This document shows positions 17,128-25,416 of a DNA stretch of 64,000 nucleotides, one piece after another; within the stretch, counting starts at the first letter, position 1; each line of letters starts with the position of its first letter. The notes beneath the pieces are model-generated. The model was given only the letters and a program-made list of their open reading frames with translations, was not told the DNA's origin and searched no databases. The translations under genes were made by a program, and so were the position numbers. This DNA is from Lysobacterales bacterium (GTDB lineage Bacteria; Pseudomonadota; Gammaproteobacteria; Xanthomonadales; SZUA-38): positions 1 to 64,000 of the forward strand of contig JANQOZ010000001.1 of NCBI GenBank assembly GCA_028285525.1, read 5' to 3'.

Positions 17128-17282
17128 GTTGTTTCCTTAACTATTCTTGTTGAAAGCTGCCCTGGCGCGAGCCGGGTTGCTGTCGCTGAACTGACCAAAC
17201 CGAGCAAACCTTAAGCCGCTTGACCCCTCGGGCTCACAAAGGAAGCAAGCGGACCCGTTCGACGTCTAGTCTAGACGGGCCG

Positions 17283-18680
17283 CTATGCTGCTTTGTGGCC
17301 CACAGACGCCAGGGCCGGTGCAAATGTCTCAGTGACCTTTGATTCTGGCATCTTTTGCAACGCCTGGCCCAGGATCAGCAGCGCCGGCGACTGGATGTCG
17401 AAGCGCTCCGCCGCCTGATCAACGGTCTCCAGCGTCGCCCGAATCACCCGCTGCTCCTTTCGGGAACCGTTTTCGATCAGTGCGGCAGGTGTCTCAGGCG
17501 CCTTCCCGTCCGCGATCAGGCGCTCCTTGAGGAGCGCTAGCTGGCGGATTGGCATGTAGAACACGAGCGTCTGGCCGTCGTGGGCCATTCCGCGCGTATC
17601 CAAACATTCCAGCTGCTTCTGACAATGCGCTGTCGCCAGTACAACCGAATGGGCCAGCTCTCGGTGAGTGAGGCTTATTCCGGCGGCGGCGGCGCAGCCG
17701 GCGGCTGCCGTGACGCCGGGTACCAGTTCGACGGGTATATCCGCCTCGCGGGCCGCATCCAGCTCCTCTCCCGCGCGAGCAAAGAGCGTGGGATCGCCGC
17801 CTTTGAGCCGGCACACCACCTTTCCGGCCTTCGCGTGGCTGACGATCAGCTGATTAATCTGTGCCTGGCTGAAGGAATGGTGGCCCGCCTGCTTGCCCAC
17901 GTTGATGAATTCCGCGTCGCGCCGGGCGCGCTCGAGGATACCCGGGCCGACCAGCCGGTCGTAGATGACCACATCGGCCTGCTGCAATACCTGCGCGGCC
18001 TTGAGCGTGAGCAGATCCGGGTCGCCGGGCCCCGCGCCCACCAGCCAGATTCGACCGTTGCCCGTTTCAGCCTGCTGCAGTTCTTCATCGATGACTTGTT
18101 GCGGATCAGCGTCACCCTGCAGGCCGCGGGTAACGATGCGCTCCCAGACGTGCCGTCGCGGCAGAAGGTCGGGAATCCGCGCGGCGATCCGATCGCGTGC
18201 ACGGCGAGCCGCCAGCGCCAGTTCGCCGAGCCGATCGGGGAGCAGGTTTTCCAGCCACGCTCGGACACGCCGCGCCAGCACGGGCATGGCGCCACCCGAG
18301 CTGATCGCCACCACCAGCGGCGAGCGATCGACAATCGCCGGGGAGATGTAGTTGCAAAGTTCCGGCTGGTCAACAACGTTCACCAGCAGGCCGCGCTCGC
18401 TGGCGACCTCAGCGACCTGAGCGTTGACGGAGTCGTCGTCGGTGGCGGCAATTACCAGCGCCACATCTTCCAGGTGGTCCGGGATAAAGCGCTCGGCAAA
18501 CCAGGCCAGCTCGTGCTGGTCGACCCGCTCCTGGAGCTCCTCGCACAGATCGGGAGCCACCACCGTGATGCGATCGGCGGCTCGCGCCAGCAGTCGAATC
18601 TTGCGGGCGGCAATCTCGCCTCCGCCCACAACCAGGCACTTGCGACCCTTTAGGTCGGCAAAAATCGGCAGGTATTCCAT
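17283..18680 (-). CDS. cysG: Siroheme synthase (multifunctional)
   Basis: A 465-residue three-function enzyme making siroheme, the cofactor of sulfite and nitrite reductases. The N-terminal precorrin-2 dehydrogenase/ferrochelatase part has the NAD motif VVGGGEIAARK (18-28), the catalytic Asp104 (VNVVDQPELCNY) and Ser128 (ISSGGAMP), the site phosphorylated in the Salmonella enzyme. The C-terminal uroporphyrinogen-III methyltransferase part (about 215-455) has LVGAGPGDPDLLTLKA. The usual GGDPFIFGRGGEE loop reads GGDPTLFARAGEE, a mild departure in the SAM-binding region. It is divergent from cysB, its probable regulator. Confidence 0.93.
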   Translation of the reverse strand: MEYLPIFADLKGRKCLVVGGGEIAARKIRLLARAADRITVVAPDLCEELQERVDQHELAWFAERFIPDHLEDVALVIAATDDDSVNAQVAEVASERGLLVNVVDQPELCNYISPAIVDRSPLVVAISSGGAMPVLARRVRAWLENLLPDRLGELALAARRARDRIAARIPDLLPRRHVWERIVTRGLQGDADPQQVIDEELQQAETGNGRIWLVGAGPGDPDLLTLKAAQVLQQADVVIYDRLVGPGILERARRDAEFINVGKQAGHHSFSQAQINQLIVSHAKAGKVVCRLKGGDPTLFARAGEELDAAREADIPVELVPGVTAAAGCAAAAGISLTHRELAHSVVLATAHCQKQLECLDTRGMAHDGQTLVFYMPIRQLALLKERLIADGKAPETPAALIENGSRKEQRVIRATLETVDQAAERFDIQSPALLILGQALQKMPESKVTETFAPALASVGHKAA

Positions 18681-18828
18681 GGAAGTTTTCGGGCGTTATG
18701 ACGGTCTTACACCATAGGCGGGACAATCACCGGTTGGGAAATAATCTTTTCCCCCGCGCTTTAGACGATTTGGTTATATTGGACCAGCGGAACTTGCGCC
18801 GGAATTCCCCCCGCCGTTAACTGCGCTT
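18681..18828. promoter_or_regulatory. cysG-cysB divergent promoter region
   Basis: The 148-bp spacer holds an inverted repeat GGGAAA-TAATCT-TTTCCC (18736-18753) and, closer to cysB, a -10-like TTATAT (18774-18779). CysB is a LysR-type activator, and LysR operators usually lie in such divergent spacers; which half-sites it uses here cannot be stated from sequence alone. Confidence 0.4.
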
Positions 18829-19851
18829 ATGAAGCTTCGACAACTCGAATACCTGCTGGCCATCGTCGACAACGGTTTGAATATCACCGCTGCCGCCGAG
18901 CGCCTTTACACCTCGCAACCGGGGGTCAGCAAGCAGATACGGCTGCTGGAAGACGAGCTGGGCTTCACGCTGTTCGCCCGCAAGGGCAAAGCGCTCGGGT
19001 CGCTGACCGCCGAGGGCAGTCAGGTGGTGGATCGGGCCCGCCGGGTGCTGCAGGAAGTGCAGCACATCCGGTCGCTGTCTGACGAGATCTATCACCAGAA
19101 GCGCGGCGCGCTGCATATCGGCACCACCCACACCCAGGCCCGCTACGTGCTGCCCGAGGTGATCAACGCGTTCCGCCAGCAGTATCCGAACGTGTCGCTC
19201 AATCTGCATCAGGGCACCAGCGAACAGATTGCGGACATGGTCACCGAAAAGCAGGTGGACTTCGCCATCGCCACCGGCGCCCACTCGCTGTTCCCTTCGC
19301 TCGTAATGCTGCCCTGCTACCGCTGGGATCGTTCGATCATCGTTCCGGCGGACCACGAGCTGGCGCAGGACGACGAGCCTTTGACGCTCGAACGGCTGGC
19401 CCAGTTTCCGCTGGTGACTTATGTATTCAGCTTCAGCGGTGAGTCGTCGCTCAAGCGAGCATTCACCGACCGGGGGCTGGTGCCCGAGGTGGTCTTCACG
19501 GCACGCGACGCTGACGTGATCAAAACCTACGTCAAGATGGGCATGGGCGTAGGGATCATCGCCTCAATGGCGCAAGACTGCGAAGAGAGCGGACTGAAGG
19601 CGCTGGAGATTCCCGGGCTGTTCCCGCGCTCAACGACCTGGATCGGCTTCCGCCGCGATACGGTGCTGACCAAATTTATGTACGACTTTATCGAAGGGTT
19701 CGCGCCACACCTCGATCAGGATCGAGTCCGGGAGGCGGTTCAGCTTCCAGAGCAAAGCGACATTGAGTCGCTGTTCGAAGGCAGCACGCTGCCGCTGAAG
19801 GGACGCTGCGCCGAAGATGTGGCCGAAGCCGAGTACGCAGCGGCGCAGTAG
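18829..19851 (+). CDS. cysB: LysR-type regulator of sulfur assimilation, CysB-like
   Basis: A 340-residue LysR protein with a winged HTH at the N-terminus (LRQLEYLLAIVDNGLNITAA; TSQPGVSKQIRLLEDELG at about 29-46) and an effector domain (about 90-300). The N-terminal MKLRQLEYLL, the GTTHTQARYVLP segment (about 98-109) and QGTSEQIADMV are close to CysB/Cbl proteins, which sense N-acetylserine or sulfate and activate cys genes. Its place next to cysG and cysK supports this. Cbl cannot be excluded by sequence, but a single copy beside cysG favours CysB. The C-terminus has about 20 extra residues after the usual end. Confidence 0.88.
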   Translation: MKLRQLEYLLAIVDNGLNITAAAERLYTSQPGVSKQIRLLEDELGFTLFARKGKALGSLTAEGSQVVDRARRVLQEVQHIRSLSDEIYHQKRGALHIGTTHTQARYVLPEVINAFRQQYPNVSLNLHQGTSEQIADMVTEKQVDFAIATGAHSLFPSLVMLPCYRWDRSIIVPADHELAQDDEPLTLERLAQFPLVTYVFSFSGESSLKRAFTDRGLVPEVVFTARDADVIKTYVKMGMGVGIIASMAQDCEESGLKALEIPGLFPRSTTWIGFRRDTVLTKFMYDFIEGFAPHLDQDRVREAVQLPEQSDIESLFEGSTLPLKGRCAEDVAEAEYAAAQ

Positions 19852-19892
19852 TACACCCCGCTTCACCCGCTGGCGCGGTCTTAGAAAATGTG

Positions 19893-19898
19893 TATGAT
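19893..19898 (+). promoter_or_regulatory. -10 box of tRNA-Val promoter
   Basis: TGTATGAT matches an extended -10 (TATGAT at 19893-19898), 18 bp before the mature tRNA 5' end. No convincing -35 is seen at the expected distance. Confidence 0.4.
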
Positions 19899-19915
19899 GT
19901 CGCTCCCACCTCGGC

Positions 19916-19991
19916 GGGCGATTAGCTCAGTTGGGAGAGCGCTGCAGTCACATTGCAGAGGTCACTGGTTCGAGCCCAGTATCGCCCACCA
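19916..19991 (+). tRNA. tRNA-Val (anticodon CAC)
   Basis: A 76-nt tRNA with encoded CCA. The acceptor stem GGGCGAT/ATCGCCC, D stem GCTC/GAGC, anticodon stem CTGCA/TGCAG and T stem ACTGG/CCAGT all pair fully; the T loop is TTCGAGC. The anticodon is CAC (19949-19951), reading GUG valine codons. In the anticodon loop GTCACAT, position 32 is G and 38 is T, which is uncommon (usually a pyrimidine and A). The overall body matches bacterial tRNA-Val genes. It stands alone after cysB and before a stretch of accessory-looking genes. Confidence 0.93.
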
Positions 19992-20130
19992 ATCAAATCA
20001 ATCGGTTAGACGAACCCCTGCTTTGAACAGCCTTCCAAACGAAGGAACATCACAGGAATTGTCATCCCGCTTTCCTTCGGATCAACGTTAGGCCGCGCTC
20101 CGGCTACATACATAGCCTGGGGTCATAGCC

Positions 20131-20220
20131 GGGGGTCAGGACCAGGTGCCAGGTCAGTCAACTACGAGTTGGTCTGAATTTCTTTCCTGATCTTGGGCGT
20201 GGCACTTAGTCCTGACCCCA
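20131..20220. repeat. REP-like inverted repeat, family B, copy 1
   Basis: Arms 20132-20150 (GGGGTCAGGACCAGGTGCC) and 20201-20219 (GGCACTTAGTCCTGACCCC) are inverted repeats with two mismatches, 50 bp apart. The same arm sequence occurs at 21106-21190 and, as a half copy, at 25384-25409. It lies in the 453-bp gap between tRNA-Val and the DUF4287 gene; the rest of that gap (19992-20130 and 20221-20444) shows no ORF or other structure I can support. Confidence 0.7.
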
Positions 20221-20444
20221 TCGCTTACGCCAGTCCTACCTTTGGCACGTTGACCCCACTGATGCAGCCAGGCAGACTCGAGACTGGGGCGACGATCTAC
20301 GCCTAACCTCTTCGACCCTGCCCCAGCTAGGGTCCTTGTGAGGCAAAGGGAGGCAGACTCTCGGATCGATCACAAACCGATTAGCCGGTCGTGACAAGCA
20401 TTGCTGGGGAGCGCGTGTTGCGACATGGTTAATGGAGTTTAGTG

Positions 20445-21107
20445 ATGACCAGCAACAAAGATCTTAAACGGGTCGTGCGGACCCGCATGAAGAAAACCGG
20501 CGAGTCGTACACCACCGCTCGCAGCCAGGTTCTTAGCAGCAAAACCCAATCGCCTAAACGACTCGCGGAACTCGCCGGGATGAGCAATGAGGCCGTGAGT
20601 ACCAAAACCGGCAAAAGCTGGCCGCAGTGGGTCAATGCGCTCGACAGTGCTGGAGCGAACCGCTTAAATCACACCAAAATAGCCAAGCTGCTGCGTGAAG
20701 GACACAATCTGAGCGGATGGTGGGCTCAGACGGTGGCAATCGGCTATGAGCGGATTCGCGGTATGCGAGTGGTAGGACAAGCCAGTGACGGTGGTTTTCG
20801 AGCGAGCAAGAGCAGGACTTTTCCCGTCCCAATCGATCGCCTTTACAAAGCCTTCAGCTCCAAACCAATCAGGGATCGATGGCTGAAGGATATCGATCTC
20901 AGTGTTAGAACGGCGCGCAAAAATCGATCCATGATTTTCAGCTGGCCCGACCAGTCTTCTGTCAGTGCCTGGTTTACCGACAAGGCACCAGAAAAGAGTC
21001 AGGTGGCCGTCGAACACAAGGGGCTTCAAGACATAAAAGACGTGGCTCGCCGAAAGTTGTTCTGGTCCGAGCGGTTCGATGCGCTAAGTGAATTATTGAA
21101 ATCTTAG
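20445..21107 (+). CDS. DUF4287/SRPBCC-domain protein
   Basis: A 220-residue cytoplasmic protein of two parts. The first (about 40-105) has TGKSWPQWVNALDSAGA and LLREGHNLSGWWAQTVAIGY, matching the DUF4287 helical domain. The second (about 125-218) looks like an SRPBCC/START-type domain (FPVPIDRLYKAFS, DRWLKDIDL, SVSAWFTDKAPEKSQVAV, KLFWSERFDALSELL), a fold that binds hydrophobic ligands. The function of such proteins is unknown. ATG 20445 is preceded by GGAG at 7 nt; a GTG lies 3 nt earlier. The stop codon falls inside a REP-like repeat. First gene of the accessory-looking stretch after tRNA-Val. Confidence 0.75.
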   Translation: MTSNKDLKRVVRTRMKKTGESYTTARSQVLSSKTQSPKRLAELAGMSNEAVSTKTGKSWPQWVNALDSAGANRLNHTKIAKLLREGHNLSGWWAQTVAIGYERIRGMRVVGQASDGGFRASKSRTFPVPIDRLYKAFSSKPIRDRWLKDIDLSVRTARKNRSMIFSWPDQSSVSAWFTDKAPEKSQVAVEHKGLQDIKDVARRKLFWSERFDALSELLKS

Positions 21108-21190
21108 GGACCAGGACTCGGGTGCCAGGCCGGTGAAGGCCTACTGTTAGCAATGACTCTCGTTGGGCCTGGCACCTGGTCCTGACCCCA
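21106..21190. repeat. REP-like inverted repeat, family B, copy 2
   Basis: Imperfect inverted repeat: left arm 21106-21131 (includes GACCAGGACTCGGGTGCCAG) and right arm 21165-21190 (CTGGCACCTGGTCCTGACCC). It starts at the stop codon of the DUF4287 gene. The right end coincides with the point where a hydrophobic minus-strand reading frame loses protein-like character. Confidence 0.7.
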
Positions 21191-21339
21191 AGTATTCCGG
21201 TATTCCTAAACTTTAGGCCAAGGGATGACCCCACGAATGCCACGAAAACTAGCAATAACCCTATACTTCCTGGAAACCAACCGGCGATGCTGTAGACCCA
21301 TAGAAATCTGAGACTAGCCGAGAAAGGTGCTGTCAGCAT
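21187..21339 (-). pseudogene. Possible small membrane protein, 3' end replaced by REP element
   Basis: A minus-strand frame starting at 21339 encodes about 51 residues with two hydrophobic stretches (LRFLWVYSIAGWFPG and SIGLLLVFVAFVGSSLGL) typical of a membrane hairpin. It overlaps the end of the secreted-protein gene upstream by 7 bp, as in an operon. Beyond about 21190 the frame runs through the REP-like repeat and then antisense to the DUF4287 gene, giving arginine-rich nonsense, so I read the real gene as truncated there. No homologue is recognised; it may simply be chance. Confidence 0.25.
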
Positions 21340-21803
21340 CTGGCTTTGGTAGTTAGCGCGTACGTCCCAAAAACGCCGAAGATGACAACGAGCAAGAATC
21401 GTGAGCCAACGCCGCCCATTAGCCCAACGGTCGCGGCAACCGACAGGATTCCTCCGGAACCAGGAGGGAAAGTCTGGGTCGCTGCGTTGTAGAAGATCTC
21501 AATCTCGTAGCGACCTGGCGGCAGTCCGGGAATCTCGAAGCGAAAATCGGCGGGCCTCAAAAAGGGGTTGATATTGGGCCCACAGATAAACTCAGCCCCA
21601 AGATCAAGAATAAGACGTTGCCCCTCGAGCGACCAAGACAGGTTTTGTTCTTCGCAGGTGCTATCGAAACTGCTGTACACCACGACAAACGGCTCTCCAC
21701 TGACCGGGACGGTGGGGGTGACGGTTACACGACTACTGACATCCTGTGCACGCACGAGACCGAAAAACGCTAAGTAGACCAGAGCTATGAGCAACTTCTC
21801 CAT
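21333..21803 (-). CDS. Hypothetical exported protein with C-terminal membrane helix
   Basis: A 156-residue protein of unknown function. A signal peptide (to about Ala19, FFGLVRA-QDVSS) precedes a beta-rich part (about 25-125) with two Cys (CEEQNLSW, FICGPNINPF) that may form a disulfide; GLPPGRYEIEIFY is Ig-like. A glycine-rich linker and one hydrophobic helix (about 130-150, FLLVVIFGVFGTYAL) end the protein, so it is probably anchored facing the periplasm. The short C-terminal helix followed by KARC resembles an IPTL/GlyGly-type anchor layout but no such motif is present. Confidence 0.6.
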   Translation of the reverse strand: MEKLLIALVYLAFFGLVRAQDVSSRVTVTPTVPVSGEPFVVVYSSFDSTCEEQNLSWSLEGQRLILDLGAEFICGPNINPFLRPADFRFEIPGLPPGRYEIEIFYNAATQTFPPGSGGILSVAATVGLMGGVGSRFLLVVIFGVFGTYALTTKARC

Positions 21804-22049
21804 ATCGAGGCGACGCGCGAGCGACGCCTACCCCTCAAATACACTCAGATTGACTGCTAGCACCAGAGCATCACGGCTGCCCCGACAAGATTCCTGAAAG
21901 ATGCGGGGGGCTGGAAAGTCTTTCTACACGAACAGCACGAGAGTCCATTACGGGAATTGGAAATCTCGTCATCTCTCCAGCAACATGGAGCCCTGCGTTC
22001 GCCACTGTTGGTTGACGTTGGACGGTTGCTAAATGAGACAAAACCTTTA

Positions 22050-22934
22050 ATGCCGACGCGATATCAGGACATCTATCCTGCGGATCCGATCGTCGATAGT
22101 ACGTCGCTCGCGCGGCCCTCCGCCGCGGAGCTCCTGACACTGGAGTACTTTGAGGCCGACGCCGCAACGATGCCAACAGAGCGATTCGCTCAGCATCACA
22201 TTCTGCTCAACTTGCGTGAGGAGCCGCAACGTATCGAGAACTGGCGCGACGGCGTACATCGAGACTTTGTCTACCACCAGAACGAAGTTATTGTGACTCC
22301 CGCAGGCATGGAGTCCGGCTGGCGGTGGCACGAGCGTTCCAAGGTGATCGTGGTTACGCTCGAACCGGATCGCCTGGAGCGATTTGCACAGACTGAGTTG
22401 GGCATCCTGCTGACTGGCGCACAGCTCGCCGATCAACCCCAATTCACCGACCCGGATATCTGCGCCGCCGGCATTCAGCTCAAGCAGGCACTGGAGACAC
22501 AAGGTGTTGGCTCAGAGTTGATGTTTGAGTCGATGGCGCGTGTGTTTCTCATCAAACTCATTCAACGCTACGGACAGACGCTCGATGAGGCTTACGAATT
22601 CAGCCGACGCTTCACCGCGCAGCACTACAAACGTGTACTGGACTACGTTGCCGCAAATTTTGGCCGGACATTGGCACTGGAGGAGCTCGCTAATGAAGCA
22701 TCGTTGAGCCCATCACATTTTTCGCGCCTTTTTAAGGAAACGATTGGGACCAGCCCGATGCAGTTTGTGATGGCCTATCGTATTGAGCGAGCGAAGGAGG
22801 CGCTGCGTGATCGGTCGCGCACCCTCGTTGACGTTTCCACCTATTGCGGCTTTTCCGATCAAGCACATTTCTCGCGGTCTTTTAAACAGGCCGTCGGCGA
22901 ATCGCCAAGCGCCTATCGCAAGGGACTCGCCTGA
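22050..22934 (+). CDS. AraC-family transcriptional regulator
   Basis: A 294-residue regulator. The N-terminal cupin-like sensor part (about 20-170) is followed by a double HTH AraC domain (about 195-293: LALEELANEASLSPSHFSRLF, GTSPMQFVMAYRIERAKEAL, STYCGFSDQAHFSRSFKQ). The ligand is unknown. A longer frame begins with TTG at 21957; ATG 22050 is the more likely start, though its ribosome site is weak. It lies upstream of an aldo/keto reductase and an SDR on the same strand and may control them. Confidence 0.82.
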   Translation: MPTRYQDIYPADPIVDSTSLARPSAAELLTLEYFEADAATMPTERFAQHHILLNLREEPQRIENWRDGVHRDFVYHQNEVIVTPAGMESGWRWHERSKVIVVTLEPDRLERFAQTELGILLTGAQLADQPQFTDPDICAAGIQLKQALETQGVGSELMFESMARVFLIKLIQRYGQTLDEAYEFSRRFTAQHYKRVLDYVAANFGRTLALEELANEASLSPSHFSRLFKETIGTSPMQFVMAYRIERAKEALRDRSRTLVDVSTYCGFSDQAHFSRSFKQAVGESPSAYRKGLA

Positions 22935-23125
22935 CCCTCGTCAGATAACTTACCGTCAAACGCCCTATTCGTGCCGGCCAGGCGGCTTGAGCAACTCTTA
23001 GTAATCAATCAATAGCCGCGCTTTGAGCAAGAATCTTCAAATCTTGCGCAAACCCTTTCAAGCCCTTGAACGAATTTTCCGCGATCCTTTTGCACCATCT
23101 GCACAACGTGCAACGGAGAACGGAT

Positions 23126-24250
23126 ATGGACTACTACACCTTAGGCAACACGGGATTGAAGGTCAGCCGATTGGCACTGGGCACAATGACCTTTGGCAAC
23201 GACTGGGGCTGGGGCGCCGACGAGAGCGCGTCGCGAGCTATCTTCGACACCTACGTCGAGGCCGGAGGAAACTTTTTCGATACCGCCGACCTCTACACCA
23301 ACGGCAACTCCGAACGCATGCTCGGCCAATTCATCAAGGATCGGGGCATGCGCGATCGCGCCGTCATAGCGACTAAATTCAGCTACAACGCGGAGCCAGG
23401 GAACCCGAACGCGGGTGGTAATGGGCGCAAAAACATCATGCGCGCCGTCGACGGTTCGCTCGAGCGGCTCGGTACCGACTACATCGATCTCTACATCCTG
23501 CACACCTGGGACCGACTTACCCCAGCTGAGGAGGTCATGCGCACGATGGATGATCTGGTTCGCTCCGGAAAAGTTCGACATGTTGGTCTCTCAGACATTC
23601 CGGCATGGTACGCAGCAGAGGCACAGTCAATCGCTCGCTTTCGTGGCTACGAACCGATCTCAGCGCTGCAGCTCGAGTACAGTCTTCTTGAACGCAATAT
23701 CGAAAACGAATTCGTCGATTTTGGGACCCGCCATGGCGCCGGGATTATGGTCTGGAGTCCACTGGGCAGTGGTCTTTTGTCAGGAAAGTACAAGCCCAGC
23801 CAGGGAAGCACACCTCAAGGCGAGGGACGCCTGGCAACGACGGCTGGTTCGGGAAACCCAGCATTTGAGAAATTCACCGAGCGAAACTTCGCAATCGTGG
23901 CCGAGCTCGAGCGCGTGGCCGATGAAATCGGCCGCTCAATGGCTCAAGTTGCCGTGAACTGGGTCGTAAACCGACCCGGCGTTGCCAGCGTGATGGTCGG
24001 TGCAACAAAGGTGCGTCAGCTTGAGGACAATCTTGGCGCTTTAGATTTTGAGCTGCCGACAGCGCTTCGAGACCGACTGGATGCGCTAAGCGCCCCCGTA
24101 TCATCATTTCCGTACAACTTCTTTGGCCCAGAGCTGCAAGGCATGCTAACCGGCGGTGCGACCGTCGGCGACAAACCGGACAGCTACCTGCCGAACCGAG
24201 TCGTAGAAGGCAGTGGCGCCGGTGTTGAGGAGACCGAGGGCAACACATGA
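23126..24250 (+). CDS. Aldo/keto reductase
   Basis: A 374-residue NADPH-dependent oxidoreductase of the aldo/keto reductase superfamily. The catalytic tetrad is visible as Asp52, Tyr57 (FDTADLYTNG), Lys84 (ATKFSY) and His126 (YILHTWD); the C-terminal cofactor loop is represented by PGVASVMVGATKVRQLEDN. GGAG 7 nt before ATG 23126 fixes the start over a longer frame from 23066. The last codons overlap the start of the SDR gene (ATGA), so both enzymes are made together, perhaps acting in sequence on one carbonyl/alcohol substrate. Physiological substrate unknown. Confidence 0.87.
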   Translation: MDYYTLGNTGLKVSRLALGTMTFGNDWGWGADESASRAIFDTYVEAGGNFFDTADLYTNGNSERMLGQFIKDRGMRDRAVIATKFSYNAEPGNPNAGGNGRKNIMRAVDGSLERLGTDYIDLYILHTWDRLTPAEEVMRTMDDLVRSGKVRHVGLSDIPAWYAAEAQSIARFRGYEPISALQLEYSLLERNIENEFVDFGTRHGAGIMVWSPLGSGLLSGKYKPSQGSTPQGEGRLATTAGSGNPAFEKFTERNFAIVAELERVADEIGRSMAQVAVNWVVNRPGVASVMVGATKVRQLEDNLGALDFELPTALRDRLDALSAPVSSFPYNFFGPELQGMLTGGATVGDKPDSYLPNRVVEGSGAGVEETEGNT

Positions 24251-24939
24251 GTACTACACCTCGAACCGCGTTAGTTACCGGCGCGAACCGCGGCATTGGC
24301 AAAGCGATTGCCACCGCGCTCAGCCAGCGACCCGATATTCGGGTCCTAGCTGCGGCACGGCACCAGGTAGATGCGGAACGGGCGGCAGCGGGCATGGGTA
24401 GTGACACGCTGGGAATCGAACTGGATCTCGCAAACCCGATAAGTGTGGCTGAACGCGCAACAGTTATCGCGGATACTCATGGACCGATTGACATCCTGAT
24501 CAACAACGCCGGCGTAATAGCTCCAGGTAGCGCTGCGGAGATTTCCACCACTGACTTGCTTGAATCGTTGAACGTGAATGCCGTCGCACCGTTTACGCTC
24601 ATGCGTGAATTCGGCCCCAAGATGCGCACCAGAGGATGGGGGCGCATCGTAAACGTATCCTCTGGCTGGGGCTCTTTTGATGAGAGCCTCTCTGGACCTG
24701 CTGCCTATTCGATTAGCAAGTCGACACTTAACGCTACAACGCTTTCGATGGCCCAAGCATTGGGAAGCAGGGTCAAGGTCAATTGCGTATGCCCGGGTTG
24801 GGTACGCACCCGCATGGGCGGTCGGGCGGCTTCACGCTCACCGACAGAAGCCGCCGATACGCCGGTGTGGTTAGCTACTTTGCCGGATGACGGACCAACG
24901 GGCGGCTTCTTTCGTGATCGTCGACTCATTGAGTGGTAA
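24247..24939 (+). CDS. Short-chain dehydrogenase/reductase
   Basis: A 230-residue classical SDR: cofactor motif TGANRGIG (11-18), NNAG (86-89), catalytic Ser139 region (VNVSSGWG), Tyr154 and Lys158 (YSISK). The following CPGWVRTRMGG and GGFFRDRRLIEW are typical of members in the carbonyl-reductase-like group. Translationally coupled to the aldo/keto reductase gene. Substrate unknown. Confidence 0.88.
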   Translation: MSTTPRTALVTGANRGIGKAIATALSQRPDIRVLAAARHQVDAERAAAGMGSDTLGIELDLANPISVAERATVIADTHGPIDILINNAGVIAPGSAAEISTTDLLESLNVNAVAPFTLMREFGPKMRTRGWGRIVNVSSGWGSFDESLSGPAAYSISKSTLNATTLSMAQALGSRVKVNCVCPGWVRTRMGGRAASRSPTEAADTPVWLATLPDDGPTGGFFRDRRLIEW

Positions 24940-24943
24940 GTCG

Positions 24944-24979
24944 GGCCGCCCGTTGCTTTCAGCGAAAGTTTAGGCGGCC
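24944..24979. terminator. Possible bidirectional terminator
   Basis: Between convergent genes: outer stem GGCCGCC (24944-24950)/GGCGGCC (24973-24979) encloses a small hairpin CTTTC-AGC-GAAAG (24956-24968). There is no clear T-run and it overlaps the last codons of the minus-strand ORF. Confidence 0.35.
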
Positions 24980-25221
24980 ATATCTCGCAGCGTCCGCTGC
25001 AGGATTCGGTGTTCGGCCTCGAACACAGCAACAGACCAGTCGATGCCAGCCCGCTTGGCTACGTCGATCTTTAACTCAAGATCGTGGAGCCGGCGTTCAA
25101 CGTGAGGAACCAACTCATTTGCTCGAATTTCGGCGGGCAGGTTCTTGCACAGAACCCCTATCAGGTAACTCTGTGCCATGACGGTGCCTTGCAGCGACGG
25201 CATCGTTTCGTCTTCGATCAT
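24970..25221 (-). CDS. Small hypothetical protein
   Basis: An 83-residue, probably helical protein with charged amphipathic stretches (VERRLHDLELKIDVAKRAG, FEAEHRILQRTLRDMAA). No signal peptide or membrane helix and no family recognised. A GGAG lies 11 nt before ATG 25221; Met7 is an alternative start. It is convergent with the SDR gene. Protein-like composition supports it, but a small ORF of this size could still be spurious. Confidence 0.45.
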   Translation of the reverse strand: MIEDETMPSLQGTVMAQSYLIGVLCKNLPAEIRANELVPHVERRLHDLELKIDVAKRAGIDWSVAVFEAEHRILQRTLRDMAA

Positions 25222-25383
25222 TGGTGGGGGCGCTCCGATGTGCGGATCTACTCATCAGGAGACGAAATTACCGCTAACCTTCGACCATTTCTGTGATGGG
25301 ATTATCTTGTTACTACCTGGTTACATTCTTTCACGCTGCTCGGGTTTTCAAGGAATGAAAAACCACCGCTTAGCCGATGGATC

Positions 25384-25409
25384 AGGAGCCAGTGCCAGGT
25401 CCTGACCCA
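25384..25409. repeat. REP-like half element, family B
   Basis: A single arm (GTGCCAGGTCCTGACCC within it) of the inverted repeat family seen at 20131-20220 and 21106-21190, without a clear partner arm nearby. It sits just past the end of the SnoaL-like gene. Confidence 0.5.
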
Positions 25410-25416
25410 GTGCTTC

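Noticed and set aside
17580..18653. 357-residue plus-strand frame inside cysG
   Set aside because: Antisense shadow; CysG motifs are complete on the minus strand.
20974..21186. C-terminal part of the 121-residue minus-strand frame at 20974-21339
   Set aside because: It runs through a REP-like repeat and antisense to the DUF4287 gene; only the first 51 residues look like protein.
19916..25409. Integrated element using tRNA-Val as attachment site
   Set aside because: No integrase and no repeat of the tRNA 3' end was found in the window; only an accessory-looking composition remains.
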